From Przewalskia tangutica (Eukaryota; Streptophyta; Magnoliopsida; Solanales; Solanaceae): a stretch of DNA of 64,000 bases. The notes below the pieces were generated by a model that was not told the origin of the DNA, made no database searches, and saw nothing but the letters and a program-made list of their open reading frames with translations. The DNA lies in contig CM056724.1 in assembly GCA_029844215.1 (NCBI GenBank), positions 6,752,307 through 6,816,306 on the forward strand, given 5' to 3'. The translations under genes were made by a program, and so were the position numbers. Positions 36,735-47,923 of this stretch are shown piece by piece. Each line of letters begins with the position of its first letter. Within the stretch, counting starts at the first letter, position 1.

Positions 36735-39487
36735 TGTCACGACCCGACCTCGGATCCGTGACTGGTGCCTTACCCCGGGCACCCTTGTGATACAACATCA
36801 GAGAAAACCAGCGGAAATAGACTCACAAACAAGAACCATATAAGATAAAATAGGCTAACCCAAAAATGGCTACATTCCCGTCACATAAATAAAATAGAAC
36901 TGAACAGTTACATCCTTAATAACCTAATTTATAACCGGACTACAGGCCTCTAAGAGTTTGTAACAACCATGACGGGACAGGGCCCCGTCATACCCCTGAA
37001 TGTACACAAAACCTACAACGTCAGGGAGAACCGTACCAAAAATCAAGTCAAGCCTCCGGAGTAATGGAGCTTCTGACACCTGAGCAAAGATCCTAAGAAT
37101 GAGGATCCACCACCTGCTTACCCTTACCTGCGGCATGAACGCAACCCCCGAGGAAGGGGGTCAGTACACAATATGTACCAAGTATGTAAAACTGGAAAAT
37201 ACATGTAATAATATCATAAGTCAAAATAAGCTGAAGTCATAGACGAAAATCAATTTACCTTGCACTGTGCCTTACCAATAATGATAGTAACAAGTATAAG
37301 TCTTACTGCATAAAAATAGGAGGCTCATGATCAAAACAGGGTACCTCGCCCGTAGTATCATTAAGCAATCATACTCCTGGGACTATTTCACCCGCATGGG
37401 TCCTGTGGACCCGCATGAGGTCATCCGCCTCGTCATGGGACTATTTTACCCGCATGGGACTATTTCACCCGCATGGATCCTGTGGACCCGCATGAGTACC
37501 ATCGCCGTACTCGCATGGGACTATTTCACCCGCATGGATCCTGTGGTCCGGATCCGCATGAGTACAAGCGTTGCACTCGCATCATGGGTAGCAAATCCAT
37601 GACATAAGTAATAACCCGGGGTTTACCCCGTAATAACATATATATATATAACATAGCTCATCCGGCTATCATACATGACATAAGCACTACCAGCCTATCG
37701 TACATAACATAGCTCATCCGGCTATCATACACAACATAAGCATTACCGGCCTATCGTACATAACATAAGCACTACCGGCCTATCATACATAACATAAGCA
37801 CTACCGGCCTATCATAAATAACATAAGCACTACCGGCTTATCATACATAACATAAGCAAGTTAATAAATCCCCTAACTTCTTATTAACATTATTAATATA
37901 TCCTCTCATTTTGGTATACCTAAGGCACTAACATGTCTTTTAATAGAAAATCCGGGAATTCAACTCAAGTACCCAAGTACCATGTACTTCTAACCTTTTA
38001 AGAAATAACTCTTTTTATACAAAAATTCCAAGATACTAATCACCATAGTATCAAGTTACGATTTCTTTTCAAGACAAGTCACATTTCCTTTTAGAAATAT
38101 AATAGGCTTCTAAATCAAGTGACTTCATTTCCTTTAAAACCTTAGGCAATCAATGCCTAAAAATCAATTCATCTTTCACAATTTCAAACCATTCACCCGT
38201 ACTTGTTTTACTTAGAGTAAACATTTCCTTGTTAACCTTTCAAAAGCTAATATAACCAACTTCCCATAAAGTCATTATATTTGCGTTATTTCATAGTCAA
38301 ATACATTTTCCCTAAATTCAAGGGACTTATATTTTTAAAATGAAACAAGTATCATATACTTTAAAACAAGTGAAATATATCAAATCTTGTACGTCTACCG
38401 TACTACATATGTACAACTACTCATGCTCAAGAGATAGGAAAGTTCCACATACCTCTTCGTTTAATCCACTTGCTAAGTCTGAAATACCACACGTAATATG
38501 TCAACCTATAATGACCATAATACGTTTATTAACCCCTTATTTCAATGTAGAATATTCCAAGTTCAAGTTACTAATTCCTAAGGAAAAATTGGGCAGCATT
38601 TCCTTTGTTTCCACATACTTTGCCACCTTTTTCAAGGCCGAATACAATAGCCAAACGCCACATTTAAGGCCCAACAATCCAACATTTCAAAGGGGATTAC
38701 ACATCTAAACTTAGATGTGTAAAATTCTGCCCCACAAGGTAAAACAACTAACTTAACAAGTCTAAGGTAGTTTTTAGGCTACAACATGCTCACATAATCT
38801 TCTTAACCAATTTTTCATATTCAAACCACATTTCTTACATGCAATGAATCTAAGAGCATTATTTACTACTACAAATTCCTTATTCTTCACATGCAACACA
38901 AGTAACTAACTACAAAAAAGGAATTGTTACCTTAGAGCTTTAGCCAAAATTATTCCAACAACCTTGCTATCCTCCTTTCCAAAAACACCACTACAATAAC
39001 CTCCACAAGCTTGCAAATAACTTTCCTTCTTATCACACTTTTCAGATTTTCCTTAAGCTTGGAGTTTCTCTTGATTTTCTAGAGAGAAGGGAGAGCTTTT
39101 TAGCTTAGAGAGAGAAGAGTTTGAAAAATGACCAAGTCTTCAAGACTTGGTCAATATAAGAGACATGCAAAATCAGATGGGGTGGGACACTTGTCACCCA
39201 CCCATGACCTCTTTTAAAACAAAACAAAGGCGTAAATTTCCACTAACTCGCAGAACCGCTGCGCCGCGACCTGATCCGGCCATGGCGCTGAAATTTCTCG
39301 CCTTCAGACTTTCGCCGCCGCGCTCGCTTCCCGGCGCCGCGGCTCTGAAACCTTAGCGACCCTCGATCTTCCAATGACGCGTTCGCTTTTCCGCGCCGCG
39401 CCCTACAATCACCTCGCGCCGCGCGCTTACACTCTGGCGCGCTGAGGCCCCTGACCGCGATCCAGACCCGAACTACGGGGTATAACA
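36735..39487 (-). repeat. 3' LTR of element C (left copy)
   Basis: Reads TGTCACGACCC... on plus and ends GGGGTATAACA. It contains tandem blocks built on TTTCACCCGCATGG (37380-37580) and ACATAAGCACTACCGGCCTAT (37640-37860). A strongly GC-rich, CpG-rich stretch is at 39240-39480, near the U3 start on the minus strand. Confidence 0.88.
37635..37862. repeat. 37-38-bp tandem array in the left LTR of element C
   Basis: Six to seven units of CATAACATAAGCACTACCGG followed by CCTATCATA. The matching array in the right LTR is at 45370-45600. Confidence 0.85.
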
Positions 39488-39530
39488 TTCTCCCCCCTTA
39501 GAAACATTCGTCCCGAATGTTCCTTCTAGG
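39488..39530 (-). promoter_or_regulatory. Polypurine tract of element C
   Basis: On the minus strand, TTCTAAGGGGGGAGAA directly precedes the LTR start TGTTATACCCCG. This is the second-strand primer of the element and fixes the element's orientation. Confidence 0.8.
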
Positions 39531-39535
39531 CTTAC

Positions 39536-41100
39536 TCAAATCACAATATCGACATAGACCCTCTTAACTATTCTTTTTGCAATAAAAGATGCTCCACGAG
39601 CCACAACAATACTCAAGCAAAATTTCCAATTTAAAACTATCAAACAAGAAAGTAGGTTACCTGAAGGTATAGGAAATAAGTGAGGATACTTCTTCATCAT
39701 GTCATCCTCTGCTTTCCACGTCATAACCTCCTTGTTCTCGTTCCGCCACAATACTTTGACGGAAGCCACGTCCTTCGTCCGAAGTCGCCTAACCTGACGA
39801 TCGAGTATCGCTATGGGACTCTCCTCATACGATAACTCCTCTGTCACCTGGATATCATGAATCGGGTGCACTCTAGATGAGTCTCCTATACATTTCCGCA
39901 ACATAGATACGTGAAAAACTGGATGTACTGCCTCCAGATCGGACGGCAGATCCAACTCATAGGCAACCTTGCCTACCATACGGATAATCTGATAAGGCCC
40001 AATGTACCTTGGGCTAAGTTTCCCCTTCTTCCCAAATCTCATCACACCCTTCATGGGTGATACCTTCAGGAAGACCCAATCATCTACCTCAAACTCCAAG
40101 TGTCGACGCCGATGATCTGCATACGACTTTTGTCGACTCTGAGCTGACAATAACCGCTCCTGGATAAGCTTCACCTTATCCACTGCCTGCTGTACCAATT
40201 CTGGCCCGACTAACTGAACTTCTCCCACCTCAAACCAACCTATCGGTGACCTACACTTCCTCCCGTATAAGGCCTCATAAGGTGCCATCTGAATACTAGA
40301 ATGGTAGTTGTTGTTATAAGCAAACTCCACTAGTGGTAAATGGTCCTCCCAGCTACCCCGGAAATCAATAACACAAGCCCGAAGCATATCCTCGTTGTCC
40401 GGATAGTGCGTTCGCCGCCGTCTTGGCCCGAGGATGAAACGCCGTCATCGAGACTCACCTGTGTCCCTAATCCCTTCTGGAAAGACCTCCAGAAGTTAGC
40501 CGTAAACTGGGCTCCTCTGTCTGAAATAATCGATATAGGAACCCCGTGCAGTCTCACGATCTCTCTGATATACAGTCTAGCATAGTCCTCGGCCGAAAAA
40601 GTCGTCCTGACTGGAAGAAAATGGGCTGATTTAAATGCGCCGACGATAACCCAAATGGAATCATGCTTCCTCGAGTGGAAGGTAACCCCGTAATAAAATC
40701 CATGTTTACCACCTCCCACTTCCAAGTCGATATCAATAGCCGCAATGACCACCGGCTTCGTGCTCAACCTTAACTCGCCGACAATTCGCATCGCACTACG
40801 AACTCCGCAACGCCCTCTTCGTGCCATCCCACCAATACACGATTCGAGGTCATGATACATCTTAGTCGACCGGATGAACAGAATAACGAGACCTTGTGCC
40901 TCCCTGCAATCTGACGAAGTCCGGCCACATCGGGAACACACAATCGCCTCAAATCTTAGCACCCCATCCTGCTACCTCGAATAGACTCTTCTTTCTTCGA
41001 TGCGGCATCTCGATATCAGACCATAATCGGATCCTCATATCGCCGCCTCTTCACCTCCTCGACGATGGAAGACTCGCAACCTCTCGAACCCGAACTCACT
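39536..41100 (-). pseudogene. Element C integrase and chromodomain-like end
   Basis: The frame 39536-40387 holds the C-terminal half of a Ty3/gypsy integrase (FAYNNNYHSSIQMAPYEALY, then GPYQIIRMVGKVAYEL, HPVFHVSML). It ends in a chromodomain-like segment with VLWRN and WKAEDDM. The catalytic core lies in another frame (40330-40962), with TFSAEDYARLY and ISDRGAQFT. Between them the region around the third catalytic residue (40385-40470) is garbled. More than one frameshift is needed to read through, so it is broken as written. Confidence 0.85.
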
Positions 41101-41102
41101 CA

Positions 41103-41652
41103 CTATCGGGACCAACCAAACGAACCCCAAGGCTCGAATGATGTAACTCTGACCATATCCTCTTCTCGATCGCACACCGGCGGACTACCCATTGATCTGC
41201 GACTAAGGGCATCTGCAACTACATTGGCCTTTCCTGGGTGGTATAGGATATCAACATCATAATCCTTGAGTAACTCCAACCACCGCCTCTGCCGCAAGTT
41301 CAGCTCCTCCGTGAAGATATATCGAGACTTTTGTGATGCCGTAAATATCCACATGAACTCCATACAAACAGTGTCTCCAGATCTTCAAGGCATAAATCAC
41401 TGCTGCCAACTCTAAGTCATGCGTGGGATAGTTCTTCTCATGCTTCCTAAGTTGTCGAGATGCGTAAGCTATAACCTTGACGTGCTGCATCAGCACGCAC
41501 CCAAGCCCGACATCCAACGCATCACAATAAACCACATATCCGTCCAAACCCTCAGGAAGAGTAAGAACTGGGGCGATCGTCAATTTCTCCTTCAGTGACT
41601 GAAAACTCTCCTCACAAGCATCCGTCCACCAAATATAATCGCTTCGAGTCAC
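41103..41652 (-). pseudogene. Element C RNase H domain
   Basis: Frames 41257-41652 and 41103-41363 carry the Ty3/gypsy RNase H: LPEGLDGYVVYCDAL, YASRQLRKHEKNYPTHDLEL and ALKIWRHCLYG, then the linker with FTEELNLRQRRWLELLKDYD and YHPGKANVVADALSR. The two frames overlap with one frameshift near 41300. Confidence 0.88.
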
Positions 41653-42420
41653 CTAATCAAAGCGCCGACATGGAAGCAAACTTCTCCACAAACCTCCGAT
41701 AATAACTCGCGAGGCCCAAGCCGCGCACTCGCAATGTAGTGGATCTCGCCAAGTCTTGATCGCTTAATCTTAGTCAGATCAACCCAATACCATCGCCCAT
41801 AACATACCCTAAGAAAGCCACGCCTACCAAAACTTGCATTTCGAGAACTTGACATACAATCACGGTCCTCGAGGACTCCTAATACCGCCTCAAATGATCT
41901 CAGATGCCTCGCTCATGCGCGAATACACCAAGATATCATCAATGAACACTATAACGAACATATCCAAGAATGGCCTGAACACCCTATTCATCAAATCCAT
42001 GAATATCGCTGGAGCGTTGGTCAATCCGAAATACATCACCCTGAACTCATAGTGCCCATACCGGGTCTTAAATGCAGTCTTCGGGATGTCCGCCTCTCTA
42101 ACTCGTACCTGATGGTAACCAGATCACAGGTCTATCTTGGAAAAGCATCTCGCACCCTGCAACTGGTCAAACAAATCATCAATCCTGGGGAGGGGATATT
42201 TGTTATTGATAGTTACCTTGTTCAGCTGCCTGTAATCAATACACATACGCAGCGTCCCATCCTTCTTCTTTACAAATAACACTGGCGCTCCCCAGGGAGA
42301 AACACTTGGCCTAATAAAGCTTTTCTCCAGCAAATCTTTCAGCTGGTCCTTCAATTCCTTCAACTCGGCAGGTGTCATCCTGTATGGCGGAATAGATATC
42401 GGTCGAGTGTCTGGCGCCAA
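41653..42420 (-). pseudogene. Element C reverse transcriptase domain
   Basis: The frame 42124-42420 carries the fingers and palm start (APDTRPISIPPYRM, LKDLLEKSFIRPSVSPWGAP, DGTLRMCIDYRQLNK). After a frame change the palm continues to a polymerase box of the FIDDI type near 41935-41950 (the usual YVDD/FIDD catalytic motif). The C-terminal thumb region (41650-41850) is heavily disrupted. Confidence 0.88.
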
Positions 42421-42512
42421 ATCAATGCAAAATTCAATCTCCTCTCGTGAGGATACCCTAAGCTCGTGCGAAATACATCCGAAACTCTTTAATAACCGAA
42501 TCGATCAAGGTC

Positions 42513-43010
42513 CTAGATCTCACCAATATCGAATACCCAACCAAATGGTAAATATACCCTTCTCGCACATATTCCTAGCCTCGAGGTAAGAAATAAACCT
42601 ACCCTCGGCGATGCAAAGATTCCTCCACTGATAACCTGTTCACCGAACCGAACCGAACTAACCTTTCTCATACCCACATTGGCATAGCAAGACGCTAGCC
42701 AATCCATACCCATAATCACATCAAAGTCCGTCATATCCAACTCTATCAAGTCGCCAGAGTCCGACTACATATAGTCACCGGGCAAGCCTTATACACTCGC
42801 TCGGCCACCACCGAATCACCCATCGGGTAGCTACCTCAAAAGGTTTTATGGACTCGTTCTATCCCTATTCTACCAAAGAATACGAGGAGATATATAGGAC
42901 AAGGTTGAACCTGGGTCTATCAAAGCATAAACATCACAGCAAGAAACCAACAATGTACCTGTGACGACATCAGGTGACGCCTCCTGGTCCTGGCGGCTGG
43001 ACATAACATA
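42513..43010 (-). pseudogene. Element C retropepsin
   Basis: Near 42870-43000 the minus strand reads VTGTLLVSCCDVYALIDPG followed by STLSYISP, the aspartic-protease entry with the catalytic aspartate. A further frame at 42513-42749 (DMTDFDVIMGMDWLA) is the conserved C-terminal part of the same domain. They lie in different frames. Confidence 0.82.
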
Positions 43011-43169
43011 AATGCGATTCTGAGGACCGCTGGAACTGGAACCCCTGTCGCGGTCTGCTGGCCCGTGAACACCCTGCCCTCCTGGGCGCACAACCACTGA
43101 AGATGAAGACCAAAGAATCAACTCGCTTACCGAGCCATAGCATTTCTGCCGCCTCTGGTCGGACAATCT

Positions 43170-44303
43170 CTCTTTAAATGGCCCTGCTGGCCATAAGAGT
43201 AACAAGCTCCTGGAGGAACACGACACCCCCCATAATGGCAATAACCACATCGACCACACCGAGGCATAAGTGGCCTCATCTGACTGGAACTCTGGTCCCT
43301 CTGGAAACCCGGCCTCAGGACCGCCCCGCCTCAATACCTCGCACGACCGTAAGATGGTGGAGAGCGCTCAACCGGCCGTGATGCAAATCCGCCCGCCGAG
43401 GCCGTTTACCTCGAGAACTACTAGAGGACGCCGCTGCCCCGCCTCTTCGCTGATACCTATCAATCCGCCGGCCGCTCTCACACCTCGCATAGGCTCAGAT
43501 GCGGAAATATCCATGTTCTGGTCAAGAGCTACTCCGCACAACTCTCCGCCAAATAGTCATCGAGCCTCGTGACGTAGCGGCACTTGGCCCTCCATATCTG
43601 CTACTAAAGTGGGTACATATCGAGCCAACGAAGTCAAACTCAACGCGTTGTACCCGACCGCCCGCCCACTGCCTCAATGTCGAAATATGTCGCCCGCGTT
43701 TCTCTCATCATGAGGCAAGAAATGACCAAGAAACGCCGCCGAGAACTCATCCCATACAGCTGGAAGCGCATGCTCCCCCCGGGACAGCTCCCATGAATCA
43801 AACCAGTCAACTGCGGTATCACACAGCCGATGTGAACTCAATATAACTGACTCGGTATCCGAGGCCTTGATCACCCTCATAATCCGTCAGAATCGCTTGA
43901 TAAATTCTCGAGATCATCTCGTGCCTCGACCCATAGAACTCGGAGAGTCGCATCAAAAGTCCCAAGTCTCACGCTATCGGATGCGGGAGGAACTACGGTA
44001 CAGCCGAACCGCCGCTCGCTCTGCCTCATGCCTAGCCACTATCATGGCCAATAACTGGGCCATCTCTTTGTAGCCCATATCCTCTGCTCCTGGATGTGTA
44101 ACTGGAGGCTCAGGTACCGTAGTCTTAGTAGCCACTGCTGCTGCTCCAGATTCTGCTGGGGTTGACGACGTTGTGGAACTCGTCGCCCGAAACATTATCT
44201 CAGGTAAGGATCGGGCTGTGCGGGTAACCCGGTGTCCTACTAGTGGTTCCTCTACTTCGCTCTTACGGGCCGCGGTTGCTTGCGTGAGGCATAATCGATA
44301 CAT
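43170..44303 (-). pseudogene. Element C gag remnant
   Basis: The N-terminus lies in frame 43974-44303 (ending EMAQLLAMIVARHEAER). A retrotransposon gag core is at 43674-43880 (CDTAVDWFDSWELSRG). A CCHC-like zinc knuckle region is near 43180-43270, with several closely spaced cysteines and histidines. Frame changes separate the parts. Confidence 0.78.
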
Positions 44304-44498
44304 ACAAAATTCATGTCGAGGAAATTCAACCTATAACACGGCTCATTGCACGATCTTAGAGTGAAAGAAATGGAAACTAATCCTAAATATCCTCAGCCTC
44401 ACGATTATAGATGTAGTGCACAACACACCGATAATCAAGACTCTACTAGATACGGTCTCAGTAGACTTTTCCGAGGATTAATCGCTCGATACCACTTT
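44304..44498 (-). other. Leader and primer binding site of element C
   Basis: Minus-strand sequence directly after the LTR reads AAAGTGGTATCGAGCGATTA. Compared with GAGTGGTATCAGAGCAG in element A (36272-36288), it is a damaged tRNA-Met primer site; the change is again at a CAG motif. Confidence 0.7.
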
Positions 44499-47174
44499 TG
44501 TCACGAATTCGACCTGATCCGTGATCGTGCCTTACCCGTGCACCCTTGTGATACAACATCGTAGAAAACCAGGAAATAGACTACAAACAAGAACCATATA
44601 AGATAAAATAGGCTAACCCAAAAATGGCTACCTTCCGTCACATAAATAAAATAGAATCAACGATTACATCCTTAATAACCCAATTTATAACCTGACTACG
44701 CCTCAAGAGTTTGTAACAACCATGACGGACAGGCCCCGTCATACCCTGAATGTACACAAAACCTACAACGTCGGGAGAACCGTGCTAAAAATCAAGTCGC
44801 CTCCGAGTAATGGAGCTCCTGACACCTGAGCAAAGATCCTAAGAATGAGGATCTACCACCTGCTTTACTTTACCTGCGGCATGAACGCAGCCCCGAGAAG
44901 AAGGTCGACACATATGTACCAAGTATGTAAAACTGGAAAATACATGTAATAATATCATAAGTCAAAATAAGCTGAAGTCATAGACGAAAATCAATTTACC
45001 TTGCACTGTGCCTTACCAATAATGAGAGTAACAAGTATAAGTCTTACTGCATAAAAATAGGAGGCTCATGATCAAAACAGGGTACCTCGCCCGTAGTATC
45101 ATTAAGCAATCCTACTCCTGGGACTATTTCACCCGCATGGGTCATGTGGACCCGCATGAGGTCATCCGCCTCGTCATGGGACTATTTCACCCGCATGAGA
45201 CTATTTCACCCGCATGGATCATGTGGACCCGCATGAGTACCATCGCCGTACTCGTATGGGACTATTTCACCCGCATGGATCCTGTGGTCCGGATCCGCAT
45301 GAGTACAAGCGCCGCACTCGCATCATGGGTAGCAAATCCATGACATAAGTAATAACCCGGGGTTTACCCCGTAATAACATATATATATAACATAGCTCAT
45401 CCGACTATCATACATGACATAAGCACTACCGGCCTATCGTACATAACATAGCTCATCCGGCTATCATACATAACATAAGCACTACCGGCCTATCGTACAT
45501 AACATAAGCACTACCGGCCTATCATACATAACATAAGCACTACCGGCCTATCATACATAACATAAGCACTACCGGCTTATCATACATAACATAAGCAAGT
45601 TAAGAAATCTCCTAACTTCTTATTAACATTATTAATATATCCTCTCATTTTGGTATACCTAAGGCACTAACATGTCTTTTAATAGAAAATCTGGGAATTC
45701 AACCCAAGTACCATGTACTTCTAACCTTTTAAGAAATAACTCTTTTTATACAAAAATTCCAAGATACTAATCACCATAGTATCAAGTTACGATTTCTTTT
45801 CAAGACAAGTCACATTTCCTTTTAGAAATATAATAGGCTTCTAAATCAAGTGACTTCATTTCCTTTAAAACCTTAGGCAATCAATGCCTAAAAATCAATT
45901 CATCTTTCACAATTTCAAACCATTCACCCGTACTTGTTTTACTTAGAGTAAACATTTCCTTGTTAACCTTTTAAAAGCTAATATAACCAACTTCCCATAA
46001 AGTCATTATATTTGCGTTATTCCATAGTCAAATACATTTTCCCTAAATCCAAGGGACTTATACTTTTAAAATGAAACAAGTATCATATACTTTAAAACAA
46101 GTGAAAGATATCAAATCTTGTACGTCTACCGTACTACATATGTACAACTACTCATGCTCAAGAGATAGGAAAGTTCCACATACCTCTTCGTTTAATCCAC
46201 TTGCTAAGTCTGAAATACCGCACGTAATATGTCAACCTATAATGACCATAATACGTTTATTAACCCCTTATTTCAATGTAGAATATTCCAAGTTCAAGTT
46301 ACTAATTCCTAAGGAAAAATTGGGCAGCATTCCCTTTGTTTCCACATACTTTGCCACCTTTTTCAAGGCCGAATACAATAGCCAAACGCCACATTTAAGG
46401 CCCAACAATCCAACATTTTAAAGGGGATTACACACCTAAACTTAGATATGTAAAATTCTGCCCTACAAGGTAAAACAACTAACTTAACAAGTCTAAGGTA
46501 GTTTTTAGGCTACAACATGCTCACATAATCTTCTTAACCAATTCTTTCATATCCAAACCACATTTCTTACATGCAATGAATCTAAGAGCATTATTTACTA
46601 CTACAAATTCCTTATTCTTCACATGCAACACAAGTAACTAACTACAAAAGAGGAATTGTTACCTTAGAGCTTTAGCCAAAATTATTCCAACAACCTTGCT
46701 AGCCTCCTTTCCAAAAACACCACTACAATAACCTCCACAAGCTTGCAAATAACTTTCCTTCTTATCACACTTTTCAGATTTTCCTTAAGCTTGGAGTTTC
46801 TCTTGATTTTCTAGAGAGAAGGGAGAACTTTTTAGCTTAGAGAGAGAGAAAAGTTTGAAAGATGATCAAGTCTTCAAGACTTGGTCAATATAAGAGACAT
46901 GCAAAATCAGATGGGGTGGGACACTTGTCACCCACCCATGACCTCTTTTAAAACAAAACAGTGCAGAAATTTCCACTAACTCTCGCAGAACCCGCCTCGG
47001 CGCCGCGCCAGATCCGGCCATGGCTGAAACTTCGCCGCTTCTCAGACTTTCCGACGCCGGCCATGCTTCCCGCTGGCTCAAACCTCGGCGACCCTCGGAT
47101 CTTCCGGCGCGCCTACAATCACTCGCCAGCGCCGAGGCCACAGGCCGCGATCGGACGAACTACGGGGTATAACA
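44499..47174 (-). repeat. 5' LTR of element C (right copy)
   Basis: Nearly identical to the left LTR in its AT-rich core (about 45000-46860). It is full of 1-3-base differences at 44499-44900 and 46960-47170. Those differences sit mostly at CAG, CTG and CCGG sites. Confidence 0.88.
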
Positions 47175-47179
47175 GATGA

Positions 47180-47923
47180 ACTGTCTAAAATTGTGTTAGG
47201 CTCTTAAAAGAGATCACGTTTGATTGATTTGATAGCATACCGTGTTGTTAAATTAAGCCGTGTTGTACGCTTAAGGAATTGTGTGAATAATATTGGTATG
47301 TAGTAAATAGAGTTGTGGTGATTAAGACAACAAGATTTTGAGATTATGAGAAGCTACCTTACCCGTATGTGGGACTGATAATGTAAGCTTGGGACATAGA
47401 ATAATTGTGAACCTTAGAATATTGATAACCGCTGAGACCTTAGATGTACAAGGTCTTCCCGGGTAGTAAGATTTATTTCAGACCAAGAATAAGAGTTAAG
47501 TACGACGATGGGTCAGATTGAGGACCAATTTCGGGTCAACCCATAGCATGAAATTGAGTGGGGTCAGTTGGAGGTGGTCCCGCTATGTGATAGGGTCACG
47601 GGGGTGCAAGGCCCAAGTCTAGTTGTACGAGTTCGTGGACGCTTTCCACCAGAACCGGGTCGTGGGAGCCGAGAATAGACAGAATGTGTACATGGGTTAT
47701 ATTGTGGCCATGTGAAGCATATTTGGGTGTGCTATGTATTATTGAAACTTGTAGAAAGGAAGTTGAGTGGAAAATGCGGGCTAGAAGTTGAGAAATTCAG
47801 GAGTCGCGGTGTTGATAATTCGGAGAGTCGAGATTCGGCCACGCCGACGCAGAGTCGCATGGTCTTGACACCAAAGTTAGAACATTCAGGACGAATGTTT
47901 CTAAGGGGGGGGGGGGGGGAGAA
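47180..47923 (+). other. Remaining interior of element A and polypurine tract
   Basis: About 740 bp with no recognisable coding frame. It ends in GGACGAATGTTTCTAAG followed by a run of 14 G and AGAA (to 47923), the polypurine tract that precedes the 3' LTR. The absence of pol shows that A was non-autonomous or suffered an internal deletion. Confidence 0.7.

Larger units (their letters stand above)
36735..47174 (-). mobile_element. Tekay/Del-like Ty3/gypsy element C with decayed gag-pol
   Basis: This 10.4-kb element is on the minus strand, inside the interior of A. The flanks GATGA (36730-36734 and 47175-47179) form a perfect 5-bp target duplication. The 3' LTR is 36735-39487 (2753 bp) and the 5' LTR is 44499-47174 (2676 bp). 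The 5-kb interior reads, leftwards, gag, retropepsin, reverse transcriptase, RNase H, integrase and a chromodomain-like end: the order of Ty3/gypsy chromoviruses. Frames are broken in many places, so it is not autonomous as written; some breaks may be sequence errors. Confidence 0.9.

Noticed and set aside
37635..37862. Regularly spaced repeats that look like a CRISPR array at first sight
   Set aside because: The units are contiguous tandem copies with no unique spacers, lie inside a retrotransposon LTR, and recur in its other LTR. The genome is eukaryotic.
39536..42420. Possible endogenous pararetrovirus (reverse transcriptase and RNase H present)
   Set aside because: The domain order includes an integrase after RNase H, with LTRs, a primer site and a 5-bp target duplication: a Ty3/gypsy retrotransposon.
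43170..43846. Plus-strand open frames of 67-115 codons
   Set aside because: They are antisense to the GC-richer gag region of element C.
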